Positions 23,300-33,148 of a stretch of 64,000 bases of DNA are shown piece after piece. Source of the stretch: Effrenium voratum (lineage: Eukaryota; Sar; Dinophyceae; Suessiales; Symbiodiniaceae); the NCBI GenBank assembly GCA_963377175.1, contig CAUJNA010003802.1, positions 264,501 through 328,500 on the forward strand. Reading direction: 5' to 3'. Every line of letters starts with the position of its first letter. Position 1 is the first letter of the stretch. Below the pieces are notes generated by a model that worked only from the letters and a program-made list of their open reading frames with translations, ran no database searches and was not told the DNA's origin. A program made the position numbers and the translations under genes.

Positions 23300-26200
23300 A
23301 GCCGCCTTTTCGCCACACTGCGCTAGAGATGCCGTGCACCAGCTGTTCCAAGGCCAACATGAGTCAATCGGCTTTGGTTATCAGAAACAACATTGCCCTG
23401 TTTGGTCATGCATGGCGGAGCATGACTCTTGAGCCTTTCAAAGTAGAACAGGTCTTGTGCACATATTTGAGATCCGAACAGGCTACAGTGCAGCCTGTGG
23501 CACTTTACCAAAAAAAGCCTCACTGCTGGTCAGGGTTACTTGATCTGTGCGCCGCGCTTGCCGTGCCCAGGTAGTCTGGCGTGGTGAACATGGCAATGCT
23601 GCCTGGTGATACGCGATAAAAACAATCTGGCAGAGTGGGCGCTTGACTGCCATGCCTCGCTCATGACAAGCCCTGCCCAGGCTTTCTGATGATGAATTCA
23701 CGCTTCCATGGAAGAAGTTACTGCTCTAGATGTTTGTGTCTAGTTCGTTGGATAGTGCAGCTGGCGTGCCAAGTGTAAATGGTGTTGATGTTGTGGTTGG
23801 CTTAGAAATGGTGTGTATTCTTACAACGCCAAGGGCTCAATGCTGACATGGTAACCTTTGACAAAACACTATGACAACGGCCGTGGATGACTACGGCTGA
23901 CATGATTCTTCTCCAAATCTGGGACTTGACCATGAGCCACCTTCTGCCCTGTCAACCAAGTCAAACGTGGGCTTCAGGTTTGCGGATATGAAGTTGACCG
24001 GGAAAATCCATTGCGCAATACTGTGACATGGCGTGTGCATGTTCGTCATACAATTGAAATGCTTTGGTGATGGGATGACACATGCATCTGCAAATCTTGA
24101 CGAAAAGCCAAATGTCACATTGACTGATGGAATTCAATGTGTGGAACGACCGGGATGGAATCGCTGTAGGGCGGCAGGCAACAACGTGCTCCTGTACAGC
24201 AGGAACGTTTGCTATGAGTGCGCGAACGCAGACTGCTAGCAATTGGTCAAAAATCGGTACAAAGTAGTATAGCATGCAAAGTCTGGAATGCAGAGCCAAC
24301 CTCCCTTCATATTTAAATGTGTGTTCGTTTGACATGCAGGTGCCAGCCTTGTGTTTTCACTGACTATGTTCATTGACAAAGTATGCAAATGCAAGTGCCG
24401 AGGTCTGTTTAAAAATGACGTCCGGCTGTTTCGGTATCAAATCGCCAGGGTAAAACATCAACATTCAAGAAATTGAGTAAAGGGTGTGTGACAAGTCTGT
24501 GAGAGCCCAGAACCGCGGCTGGACTCGCCATGGGTTGGCTAGTCGTGTGTCAGGAGCCTGCAAGGGGACCTAAATACAAGACCTGGACCAAATTACAGCT
24601 CTTCCGTTGTCTCAGGCTTGATACATTGATTGGCAAATTGTCATCGAACAACAAATACAACCTCTAGCAAATTGCTGGAGGAGAATAATTCCACACAGGG
24701 CTTGGACAGTAGACAAGAAACAAACCAGCACCATTAACTACCTATATTGGCATGGTGTTGTTGGAGAATGGATGCACACACAAAGTCTCAAACTCACACT
24801 TCATGTCGTGGAACACTCAATGCCCGCCCATCAAAGCATAAGCAAAAGTTGAAACTTTTGAAGCTGCTCTCCAACCTGTTCAGGTCAAAAACATCCCAAA
24901 CCCTAAGCCCTAAGCCAGTAAAAGCAACTGCCTGTCGTGCCCCGTTGCAAACTAAATCGAAGACCAAGTCAACAAGCTTTTCCACAACCATCACAAACCC
25001 GAAGCCCTAAGCCAATGCATGGGGAAACACAAGGGCGGTCGCCAGCTCACGCAGATCTCTCCGCTCAGCTGGATGGCAAGGCATCAGCTCGCACAGTGGA
25101 GAGCTGGCCAATCGCCGCGCTCCCCAGCTGAGCGGCTGCGCCCGCGGCCACAAGCTTGAGCGGCGTGGCCGGCACCGCTGGGCGACGACGCTGGGCAAGG
25201 GACAACCTGGTCGGTTCGCTCTTTGTAGTTGGCTGGATCCGGTGTCAAGATGAGGATTGGCGAGAAACCATGATCAAGGAGACAGCGGGAAGCGATGGCC
25301 ATACACTCCATAGTCCATGGACGCAACACTTGTTTCGTTTCGCAAGACAATACTGTCTTGCCTTTCGACTTCGTTTTGTACCGAGCTGATTCTTGGCCAG
25401 TGGCCACGGTCGTGTGGCCTGCAATTTCTTGAGTGGCCTGGTCAGAAATAGAAAGCGCGTCCATCGCCAATGTGGACGACTATTTCGGAAAGCTCGCTTT
25501 GGAGTATTCCCGGAGCCGACCGTTTCTGCAATCTCGGAGATGGTTTGCAAACCCGCCCGCTGGTGAGACGAGGTGAACCGGGATCGCACCCCTCCCGCCC
25601 GTGCCCACACAACCGAGGGCCGAGGAGGAGCAGGTTCACCCGCACAAAGCAGCCAGCTAGGTTCGCTCGTGGAGCACATTTTTGTTTGCCAGGCCGTGGG
25701 ATGGCTTAGGTGGTTTTAGTAGTTTTGTGTCACTCAAGCACAGAAGAGAAAAAAAGCCGCGCCCTTCCGCACAGGCAAGGCGGCACAACAAGGCAAAAAC
25801 AAGAGTGGCAGCCAAGCAAATTGCAAGTCCAGCTGCAGCAATTCCAGCCATCGGACGCGGAAACCACTTCGAGAGCGGCAAAAAAACCGCCAAGAACCTG
25901 CAGACCGAAAAGAGTGGGGGCCAAAACGTCCCCTTGCTCACAAGTGTTGATTTTTTTGGATGTGGCAAACATCTCTGAGCTGATGCCCGTTGGCAATGTG
26001 CGATTCCCCGGTCATCGGAAAGGAAGACGTGGGCAATTGCACGTGAGTAGATCAGTTGAAGTTCGAAATGCAAAAATTGGGTTACTAAATTCGCCCAGGC
26101 ATGGTTGATCTGCCTCCCACTTTGGTTTAACCCCAAACCCTAAGCCAAGAAATGCTACTATGTGAGGGAGCGTGAATTGTGAGGAAAAATAAAAGTTTAC

Positions 26201-26890
26201 GCTTGTTTCCTGACAGCATCGGGTAAGCCTTGCTGCTTTCACAAACGTTCAAGACATGTTTCAACACCATGAGTGCTGGCTCTACCCACACAGCCCACAA
26301 CCATAGCAATCCTGGCTGGGTTTTGCTTCTTCCGCAAGAGTGCAACTTCGGACGGTGAGGATGGGCTCCATGACTACTCCTAAGCAAAGCTCCATCGGAC
26401 CAACAGTCGCCGTGGATGCGTGATCAGGAGGAGGAGGCGCTGCTGAAGGCTCAGGGTATCCTGCACCCGCATGCGGCGCCCCGGCCACCACACCAGCAAT
26501 GACCTTCCGACATGATGGGCAGAGAATTGGCCAGGAGAAAGGGGGTTGGAGCACTTGGGATGCCAATGAGAACATGTCATGGCAAAGGTACTATGACCGG
26601 GTTGGGACGTGGCGGGTTGACCATGCTCATGTCCGTGCACGTGCGCTTACGGAAAGAGACTACCAGCTCTGTGATCACGAAGAGTTGCGAATCGTACGGT
26701 GCCTCCTGCCCCGGACCTTTATTTTGGCTCGCTGACTAGTCAGCCTGCCTTAGCTAATGTGGGTTCGGACGTCAGAGACCTGGGCAGCCCTCATCACGCA
26801 GAAAGTTCAGTTGGACAACTTCCGCAATGTCCTACATGCGAAACACGCGAAGGCAAGCCCTGTTTGCGCACGGTCTCGCCACGGTCTCGC
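23300..26890. other. Unassigned, lower-GC region
   Basis: No gene recognised. Isolated telomere-like words AAACCCTAAGCC occur near 24898, 25000 and 26131. A minus-strand frame at 25657-26136 includes a hydrophobic helix (GIAAAGLAICLAATLVFALL), but nothing else supports it as a gene. Confidence 0.4.
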
Positions 26891-26894
26891 CACG

Positions 26895-27117
26895 CAGATT
26901 GTTTCAGAGGTGCAAATCGTGTGGCAGGCGCAGCACTTTGGCAACCTGAGGTGCAGATTTGCACTTTGTTCCCATGCAAAGTCAAGTACAGATTTCGTGG
27001 CAGGCGCAGCACTTTCGCAAAGTCAGGTAATACATTGATTGATAGATAGATGGATAGATAGATAGACAAATCAAGTGGAGAGAGAAAGAGAGAGAGCGAG
27101 AGAGAGAGAGAGAGAAA
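26895..27117. repeat. Short duplications, GATA and GA microsatellites
   Basis: Two near-identical words (GTGGCAGGCGCAGCACTTT) at about 26930 and 26998 are followed by a GATA run (27036-27065) and a GAGA run (27078-27116). The GA run is the apparent insertion site of the copia element: the same kind of GA/GAAA sequence follows its 3' end at 62169. Confidence 0.7.
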
Positions 27118-27294
27118 TGTCAAACTACATGCTTCACTTGTCACTTGTGTTGCATGTCTGTATACTACCGCAGGCCTTGAGTCAGGACTACGCATGAGTC
27201 AGTACAAAGGTTGGCAGCTGCAGACTACATTGTTAGTGTTGGTGATAACACAACAGCACTTGCACTTCAGTAAAAGTATCAACTGATTTTAACG
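27118..27294 (+). repeat. Copia 5' LTR (3' part certain)
   Basis: 27150-27294 recurs at 62038-62168 (differing by a 16-base indel and a few substitutions) and is followed immediately by a tRNA-type primer site, so it is the end of the 5' LTR. The left boundary at TGTCAAACTAC, directly after the GA microsatellite, is inferred because LTRs usually begin with TG. The first ~32 bases have no partner at the 3' end. Confidence 0.6.
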
Positions 27295-27310
27295 TGGTAG
27301 CGGAGCTGAG
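27295..27310 (+). promoter_or_regulatory. Primer-binding site, initiator-Met tRNA type
   Basis: TGGTAGCGGAGCTGAG sits directly after the LTR end. Eukaryotic initiator tRNA-Met 3' ends give the complement TGGTAGCAGAGC, and the match is 11 of 12. Primes minus-strand synthesis in Ty1/copia elements. Confidence 0.7.
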
Positions 27311-27354
27311 ATCCTACACATAGGGGAGCTCCAGTACACAGCAGTAAGTACAAC

Positions 27355-27802
27355 TTATCCTTTGAGCCAAAGCACACCCACCGTAAAATAAACCTACAAA
27401 CAACCCTAACTCACTTGGCGCCCTAGGCCAGAAAGGGTGGGGAGGGAGCACAACCGACTGCAGGGATGGGACCCGAACGGCAAATCGAAACCCATCCTCG
27501 AAAACGACTCAACTCGATAAGCTGGTGCGGACTCTTTTTGCAGGCATGGGGTGAAAGGCGATACAGCTTACACAGCTGTAAACAGTCCAGCATACAATGC
27601 TTTCCATGCCGCACAAACAAGACGCACATGCTGTCTTGCGGCGTCGCCCACTTACCCCTTTCCATGCCGCACAAACAAGACGCACATGCTGTCTTGCGGC
27701 GTCGATACAGCTTACACAGCTGTAAACAGTCCAGCATACAATGCTTTCCATGCCGCACAAACAAGACGCACATGCTGTCTTGCGGCGTCGCCCACTTACC
27801 CC
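27355..27802 (-). repeat. YR-I B2 terminal repeat, with internal duplication
   Basis: Outer B copy. Relative to B1 (304 bp) it is 144 bp longer because a segment containing the words CCATGCCGCACAAACAAGAC and GATACAGCTTACACAGCTGT is present twice. Begins TTATCC on the + strand. Confidence 0.9.
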
Positions 27803-27818
27803 GGGATGGGAGGGTGGG
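27803..27818 (+). promoter_or_regulatory. G-quadruplex motif between B2 and A2 (YR-I)
   Basis: GGGATGGGAGGGTGGG: four G3 tracts with loops of 2, 1 and 1 bases, filling the whole A2/B2 spacer. The equivalent position has the same motif in YR-II and YR-III and a three-tract version in YR-IV. Confidence 0.75.
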
Positions 27819-28227
27819 TCAAAAATTCAGACTCACGTGTCATTGCACACAGTGCCTTGAAGCCAAAATGGCACGTGAGATTCACACATATGTTCGAGTT
27901 TGTGAAAACCATGCTCATGGCGCAATCACGGTTCACAAACAAGCAGGGTTACCTACACGCACAGCGGAAGTCAGGTTAACCCAAGGTTTAAAACTCAACA
28001 GTCATGCTGTCACAGACGCATGGCACAAAGGAAACAAACTTCAGATGTTGCTCAGCAACAGGAGTTATAAAACACATAGTTCAAATGTTGCTCAACAACA
28101 GATGTTCAATGGCCCTCGTAGGAGGGGAATGGCAACAACGGGTGGGTGCACCGTGGCCTTCAAATGCGGCCACAGTTCTGCTAAGGCTCCAGTATAAAGC
28201 TGCATCCACCTATGGTGGAGTTACGCC
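27818..28227 (-). repeat. YR-I A2 repeat
   Basis: 410-bp copy matching 35498-35907. Contains a palindrome TCCACC-TAT-GGTGGA at 28205-28219, close to the outer end, and a spliced-leader-like word on the minus strand at 27854-27876. A TATAAA word lies at about 28194. Confidence 0.95.
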
Positions 28228-28531
28228 TTATCCTTTGAGCCAAAGCACACCCACCGTAAAATAAACCTACAAACAACCCTAACTCACTTGGCGCCCTAGG
28301 CCAGAAAGGGTGGGGAGGGAGCACAACCGACTGCAGGGATGGGACCCGAACGGCAAATCGAAACCCATCCTCGAAAACGACTCAACTCGATAAGCTGGTG
28401 CGGACTCTTTTTGCAGGCATGGGGTGAAAGGCGATACAGCTTACACAGCTGTAAACAGTCCAGCATACAATGCTTTCCATGCCGCACAAACAAGACGCAC
28501 ATGCTGTCTTGCGGCGTCGCCCACTTACCCC
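28228..28531 (-). repeat. YR-I B1 repeat
   Basis: 304-bp inner B copy, abutting A2 with no gap (junction TTACGCC|TTATCC). This A-B junction is what a circular intermediate joined end to end would contain. Confidence 0.95.
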
Positions 28532-28545
28532 ACGCACATAGACGC

Positions 28546-31500
28546 TCACAGCGAGCATTCTTCCAACACAGCATTGATATCGATCTGCACGTTGAGCGTT
28601 TTCAGTTGTTCCGGCACCTCCCCCCTAGACGGGGCATCAGCTGGATTTGAGAAAGAACAAACTCGCTCAAACCAAATCAGCGAGCCAATTGCGACTTCAA
28701 TATTGTACACGAACTGTAAAATTTTCTCCACACCAGACAAGGAAGCCTTGTTTGAGATGAAGGAGCCGAGGGCGGCGTTATTGTCAGTGAAAACAACCGG
28801 GGCAAATCCACAAAGACTCTTGCGCCACAAAGAGAGTGCCACGGCAACAGCAAAGGCCTCCAACTCGTAGATGGGGTTCTTGCTGCCCACGTTTGCAACA
28901 CGCTGCAACTGGTCGTTGGTCATGAAATACGAAAAGACGGCCAGGCACTTTTCTCCTTCCATCAAGATACCTCCAAGTCCAGCTTTCGAGTCGCTTGACG
29001 ATTCGTAGCACGCGTCCACATAAATGTGCCTGACTGGCATCTCCTTCGCCGCAAGTTGTCTGGGTGGAGCAAGAAGAATTCTGTCGCGGATCCACTCGAG
29101 TGCGGCACGAACTGCCTCATTTGCTTCAAAGACCCGGCGCGCACCATCCAAATGACGGCGCAAGGTCTTCATTGCGAATGCAGCCCCACGGCCCCAAATC
29201 TGCGCCTCTGCAAATTGCAAACGGCCCTTGAGGGTTTCCCAGTGAGAAGGTTTGATCTTCCCATCTTCAAGAACCTGACCAATTGCCGCCGTCAGCTTGA
29301 GCTTACGGTCCTCCGTGTTGCTGACCTTGACAATGGCGCGGTCCCAAGGCCCAATGCTGACTTCCAGACCCAAAACAATGCACACCGCGCTGAAGTCACA
29401 GCCCTTGTCATCCGCAGTCTGAAACCCAATGAATGAAAACAGGGCACGCACAACCATTGCAGTGTGATTTGCAACAGATTCCCAAGCGAAGCAAACGTAA
29501 TCGTCGAAGTACGCACACCACGGGAGCTTCAGAGCCCTCACCCCGATCGTCCATGCTGCAAATGCGCACCTAACAAAGTTGTTGACGCTTGCAACTGAAC
29601 CGAACGGGAGAACCACGGCCTGGTAAATTTCGTGCCCACCGCCTGGCCGAAAGAGAGCAATGTACGCATCATCCAATGACTCCAAGGAAATTGCAAACTG
29701 TTTGTAAGCCTTGCTAAGGTCCCAGGACCTCAGCAGCAACTGCTGACCTTGGCAGTTGCTGTCGGCCCTCATTAAGCTTACAGCAAGCCCCACCACGACG
29801 TCACAGTTGTGGACACTTATGGCCTCAGCCGTGGCAGTTGCCATGTTGATACAGCTGGCTGCCATGTCGTCGATTGGCCGAACCTTCCCGTGCTGAACCA
29901 CCGGAAATCTGCGACTCACAGAACTGTGTGAAGGGATGTCTGACTCCTTGAACGGCCCCCGCAGCCAGCCCTTCCTGACCTCTTCACAGGTGACCTTATA
30001 AAGTTCCTGATCAACAAGAGGATCGCCGGAAGATCTAATGCTGGACAGGGTGGCTTCCCTAAGGCGACCGGCATGGGCCCGGAGCTCGTCACGCGTGATG
30101 GTGGCAGGCCTGATACGCGGCCTGAAAACATTGCTCACCGGTACTGGGCCAGTTAAGTCGAACCCAGTGAGGAGCTGCTGCGGAAGGTCACGATCCTCAT
30201 AGCCAATCTCATCAAGCAGAAACTTCAACATGGCCGGCCTCTTTGCACTCAATGTCTCCCTGCAATGCTCGGGCGCAGCTGCACACAGTCTTGCATCCTC
30301 TGCTCGCAACTCCAACGCCTTAAATGCCCAACGTCGAATTGTCTCGGTCCTTCCCAGAGCACACGCCGTAGCCGTGTCTGGGGAATTGCACTCCACTACA
30401 TCTGAAAGGTCACGCGGTAACAACTGTACCAGGTCCCGGGGGTGCTTGCGCAACGCTGCTTGCTGTAAGAACTCGTCAGGTGACCACGGAATGCCGAAAA
30501 TCTGGAGGGCCTCTCTTCCGGCTACGGCCTCGTTCTCAGTCTCTGCTTTCGAAGAATGCGCAGTACAGGGCATGGCCGAATTGACCCACTCAGGAAGCTG
30601 GTCAAGCCTGATGTTGGAGTTGGACATTTCTTCAGCATCGTCCAAGTTGTGTTCACCAGAACTGTCAGCAGCACTGCCACTCCCCCCGAGAAAAATAGTG
30701 CGCACCAACTTGGCACCTGCAGGCAAAAACTGGACTGACGGCTCCACTGTGCACGACTCGGGCACCGGCCACGCCTGTTTGAGAGTGGGGCCTGAAGGCA
30801 AGTCAGGCAATAGACCGGAAAGCTTGAACGTGGCCTTGAACGGCACCAAGGGTGGCAAACGCTTGGTTCGAGGCTGAGCACGCATCGTGCGAGCGTCCGG
30901 TCCATGTTGCTGCAACTCGTTGGGAGGCGGCTTGGCACCAAGCTCGACCAACTCATCCACCACAGCTCGGGCCCATTGCTTGCAAAGATCCGGAGGGTAC
31001 GCCACTTCTTCAGCTGTGGCCCAACCTGCGGACGTACGTCCCCAGGGCAAATGTGAATGGCGCCCCGAGCAATTCTGCGCAAGCCGATCAAGAAGGGTCA
31101 AATTGGTATCAAGTCTTGTCCGCTTCTGTCGTTGACTGCCGAATTCGCAGTGATCGAAGCGCACGGAACGGAAAAGCAAATGTTTCACATGCAGCGAATA
31201 AAAGGATGTAGACCAAAACCAACTGCGGTTGGGGTTCTCGCAGGTGAAGAAAATACCATTCTCAGAACAAAACTCAGCAATCTGTCCAACGAGCTGATAC
31301 AGAGAGTTGGCAAGTCTTACCCGCAGCGCCTCATGTGGTAACAAGGAAGGAAGTCCGTCAGGGTGGCGATGTGATCGCAAAGCCCTAGGCCCGGGGCCAA
31401 TACCCCTGGCCCTACTGGACGTTCCACATGGCGGACCGCAGTGGATGTACATGATGGTGTCAGAATGGTGTAACAAATCCCAGAGCAAACGAACGCCTTC

Positions 31501-31689
31501 AGGCGCTGTCAGATCAAGGCGCAAAACAACGACTGATGCACCTTTGACCACTTTGTGGTCGATGCCTATTGATTGCCCAAATCCATGGCATTTCATTGCT
31601 TTAGACAAACGTCCGGTGCCAGCGAAAATTTCAACACATGCCAGCTCAAACAAAGGTCGCCCAGCAATACGCCTGGAAACTCGCTGCAA
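28546..31689 (-). CDS. YR-I polyprotein: methyltransferase-like domain, RT, RNase H
   Basis: 1047 aa, uninterrupted. Residues ~15-190 resemble a class-I methyltransferase: VEIFAGTGRLS (19-29, motif I), GIDHK (42-46), and CGPPCGTSSRAR (84-95), a PPC motif like that of cytosine-C5 enzymes. RT follows at ~560-790: RSWDLSKAYKQF (motif A, D657), LPFGSVAS (694-701), YFDDY (727-731, catalytic). RNase H at ~885-1030: YVDACYES (D892), YELEAF (E942/E944), FTDNNA (D969), NPADAPSRG (D1018). All catalytic acids are present. It starts 15 bases after the Gag stop. In DIRS elements a methyltransferase domain, when present, lies after RNase H; here it is N-terminal. The RT type (no integrase, DIRS-like RNase H) fits YR retroelements. 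Confidence 0.85.
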   Translation of the reverse strand: MQRVSRRIAGRPLFELACVEIFAGTGRLSKAMKCHGFGQSIGIDHKVVKGASVVVLRLDLTAPEGVRLLWDLLHHSDTIMYIHCGPPCGTSSRARGIGPGPRALRSHRHPDGLPSLLPHEALRVRLANSLYQLVGQIAEFCSENGIFFTCENPNRSWFWSTSFYSLHVKHLLFRSVRFDHCEFGSQRQKRTRLDTNLTLLDRLAQNCSGRHSHLPWGRTSAGWATAEEVAYPPDLCKQWARAVVDELVELGAKPPPNELQQHGPDARTMRAQPRTKRLPPLVPFKATFKLSGLLPDLPSGPTLKQAWPVPESCTVEPSVQFLPAGAKLVRTIFLGGSGSAADSSGEHNLDDAEEMSNSNIRLDQLPEWVNSAMPCTAHSSKAETENEAVAGREALQIFGIPWSPDEFLQQAALRKHPRDLVQLLPRDLSDVVECNSPDTATACALGRTETIRRWAFKALELRAEDARLCAAAPEHCRETLSAKRPAMLKFLLDEIGYEDRDLPQQLLTGFDLTGPVPVSNVFRPRIRPATITRDELRAHAGRLREATLSSIRSSGDPLVDQELYKVTCEEVRKGWLRGPFKESDIPSHSSVSRRFPVVQHGKVRPIDDMAASCINMATATAEAISVHNCDVVVGLAVSLMRADSNCQGQQLLLRSWDLSKAYKQFAISLESLDDAYIALFRPGGGHEIYQAVVLPFGSVASVNNFVRCAFAAWTIGVRALKLPWCAYFDDYVCFAWESVANHTAMVVRALFSFIGFQTADDKGCDFSAVCIVLGLEVSIGPWDRAIVKVSNTEDRKLKLTAAIGQVLEDGKIKPSHWETLKGRLQFAEAQIWGRGAAFAMKTLRRHLDGARRVFEANEAVRAALEWIRDRILLAPPRQLAAKEMPVRHIYVDACYESSSDSKAGLGGILMEGEKCLAVFSYFMTNDQLQRVANVGSKNPIYELEAFAVAVALSLWRKSLCGFAPVVFTDNNAALGSFISNKASLSGVEKILQFVYNIEVAIGSLIWFERVCSFSNPADAPSRGEVPEQLKTLNVQIDINAVLEECSL

Positions 31690-31704
31690 GAAATCATTGC
31701 ATAG

Positions 31705-33033
31705 TCAGCGAGGGTGATGCTTCATCTGATGAGCCTGCTGGCAATGCGGCTCAGCACACACATGGTGACCGCGTGGGCAGCGCCCACCCGGCTCGGCGTC
31801 CTGGCACAAACCTAAGTTGAAGTTCCAGCAGATCCGCTCGCCGTTTGACAGCGTGTGCTGCTTGTCTCGCAACTCTTTGGGCGCGTTTACGCCCCTGCCC
31901 TTGAGATTACGCTTGCCCTTGCCCTTGGAATTCCCTTTCTTGTTTGTTCTGCTGGCAGACTCGGATTCGGGATGCTTTCGCTTTTGGGCGAGGTGCTGAC
32001 CTCCTGATTCCTGCTTCTGTGACACCGGGGCCTGAAGCAAATGGTACACCACACTGGGATCGGTGCGCACCCTTGCCAGGACCTGCTCAAGCGGAGGCTT
32101 GTCATTTGACTCTGTCCTTTTGATGCCATCTGAAGTCCATTCGGCCAATTTCACAAAGGCCTGCTTATCAGCACGCATCACCTGGCCAATAGTGACTTTG
32201 CTGCCTGCTGGCGTTGCCGGCACCTGCAAATGGTCGAACAACCATCTGTGGAAGGACTCCATTGCCATGAAACTGCACAAGCCGACCAAATCGAAGGAGA
32301 GCGCCCTCCTGGTTAGGGCGTCCCTGATGAGGAGCTCGGTCCCCAATTCGGCTTCCATGTCCTTCTTCTTTTCACCAAAAACAATCGAGCCAGACGAATC
32401 AACCTTGAGCTCCTGCAAGCATTTTTCCTGCATGACCTCCTGCTTCCGTGAAGGAAACTTGGCTGGGCCCAAATACTTCAAGGAGTTTTGCTCTCTCATG
32501 GTGAAAACCAAATCATAGTTGGAGTGTGCATTTTCCAAGGCTCCACTGAGGTCCAGGCCTTGAAGACGACCTTTCTGCAAACGAATGCGTTCATTGCGCT
32601 CCACAAAGGGGAGTTCGGTTGCAGCAGAATCTTTCTTTGGCTCGACAAGATTCTTCAGAGCAGCCACAGCGAGAGTCTGGGCTTCAAAGTGCACCTGTCT
32701 GATTGCTGCAAGAATGGCCACTCCGACTTCTTCTGTCTCGCTCGTCTTCACCAAGGCATTCAACTGGGCATCACTTGCGGTTGCCGTCGGCGTGCAAACC
32801 GAATACGCCAGCTTTCTGAGCGTTGTAATCTGCTTGCCTAGGAGTACATTCACATTCCCCTCGGGCAAACAGGCCTCTGTGAGCCGTGCCTTTAGCACCG
32901 CCTCACTGTCCATCAAGGATGTCATGGCGGCCCACAAGGGCTTAAAATTTTGGTCAACACGTGAACTGCAGCACACGCATGTCAGTTTCACAGACCAAAA
33001 TCTGAGGGTTAGAGCCTGCGACACGCACGCCAC
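31705..33033 (-). CDS. YR-I Gag-like protein with CCCH zinc finger
   Basis: 442 aa from the first Met; homologous Gags of YR-II/III suggest the true start is Met37 (~32925). The middle is helical and charged. Then comes a Lys/Gly basic stretch (NKKGNSKGKGKRNLKGRG) and a C-terminal CX7CX6CX3H-type finger (ICWNFNLGLCQDAEPGGRC, then PRGHH), followed by a second Cys/His cluster (CAEPHCQQAHQMKHH). Position between recombinase and RT, the basic patch and the zinc finger indicate a nucleic-acid-binding capsid-like role. Canonical retroviral Gag uses CCHC knuckles; a CCCH finger is shared by all three elements here. Confidence 0.75.
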   Translation of the reverse strand: MACVSQALTLRFWSVKLTCVCCSSRVDQNFKPLWAAMTSLMDSEAVLKARLTEACLPEGNVNVLLGKQITTLRKLAYSVCTPTATASDAQLNALVKTSETEEVGVAILAAIRQVHFEAQTLAVAALKNLVEPKKDSAATELPFVERNERIRLQKGRLQGLDLSGALENAHSNYDLVFTMREQNSLKYLGPAKFPSRKQEVMQEKCLQELKVDSSGSIVFGEKKKDMEAELGTELLIRDALTRRALSFDLVGLCSFMAMESFHRWLFDHLQVPATPAGSKVTIGQVMRADKQAFVKLAEWTSDGIKRTESNDKPPLEQVLARVRTDPSVVYHLLQAPVSQKQESGGQHLAQKRKHPESESASRTNKKGNSKGKGKRNLKGRGVNAPKELRDKQHTLSNGERICWNFNLGLCQDAEPGGRCPRGHHVCAEPHCQQAHQMKHHPR

Positions 33034-33148
33034 CCTTCACATGACAAAGCAGTGACACACTGCCATCAGCTGAACTACAAGTTCAAGCAAGAGCCAAGCG
33101 ACATCGCTGGCAGCCCGACACGGGCAAGTGCGCCGACACGGCACGTTT

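Noticed and set aside
27466..28197. 243-codon plus frame MGPERQIETHPRKRLNSISW...
   Set aside because: Lies wholly in the B2/A2 terminal repeats of YR-I, opposite to its genes; it appears again in the second copies only because the DNA is repeated.
27355..28531. Repeats read as LTRs of YR-I
   Set aside because: They do not flank the element in the order of LTRs; the A1-genes-B1-A2-B2 layout plus a tyrosine recombinase and no integrase excludes an LTR element.
31638..31820. Short plus frames opposite the Gag/polyprotein junction
   Set aside because: Antisense shadows of intact minus-strand genes.
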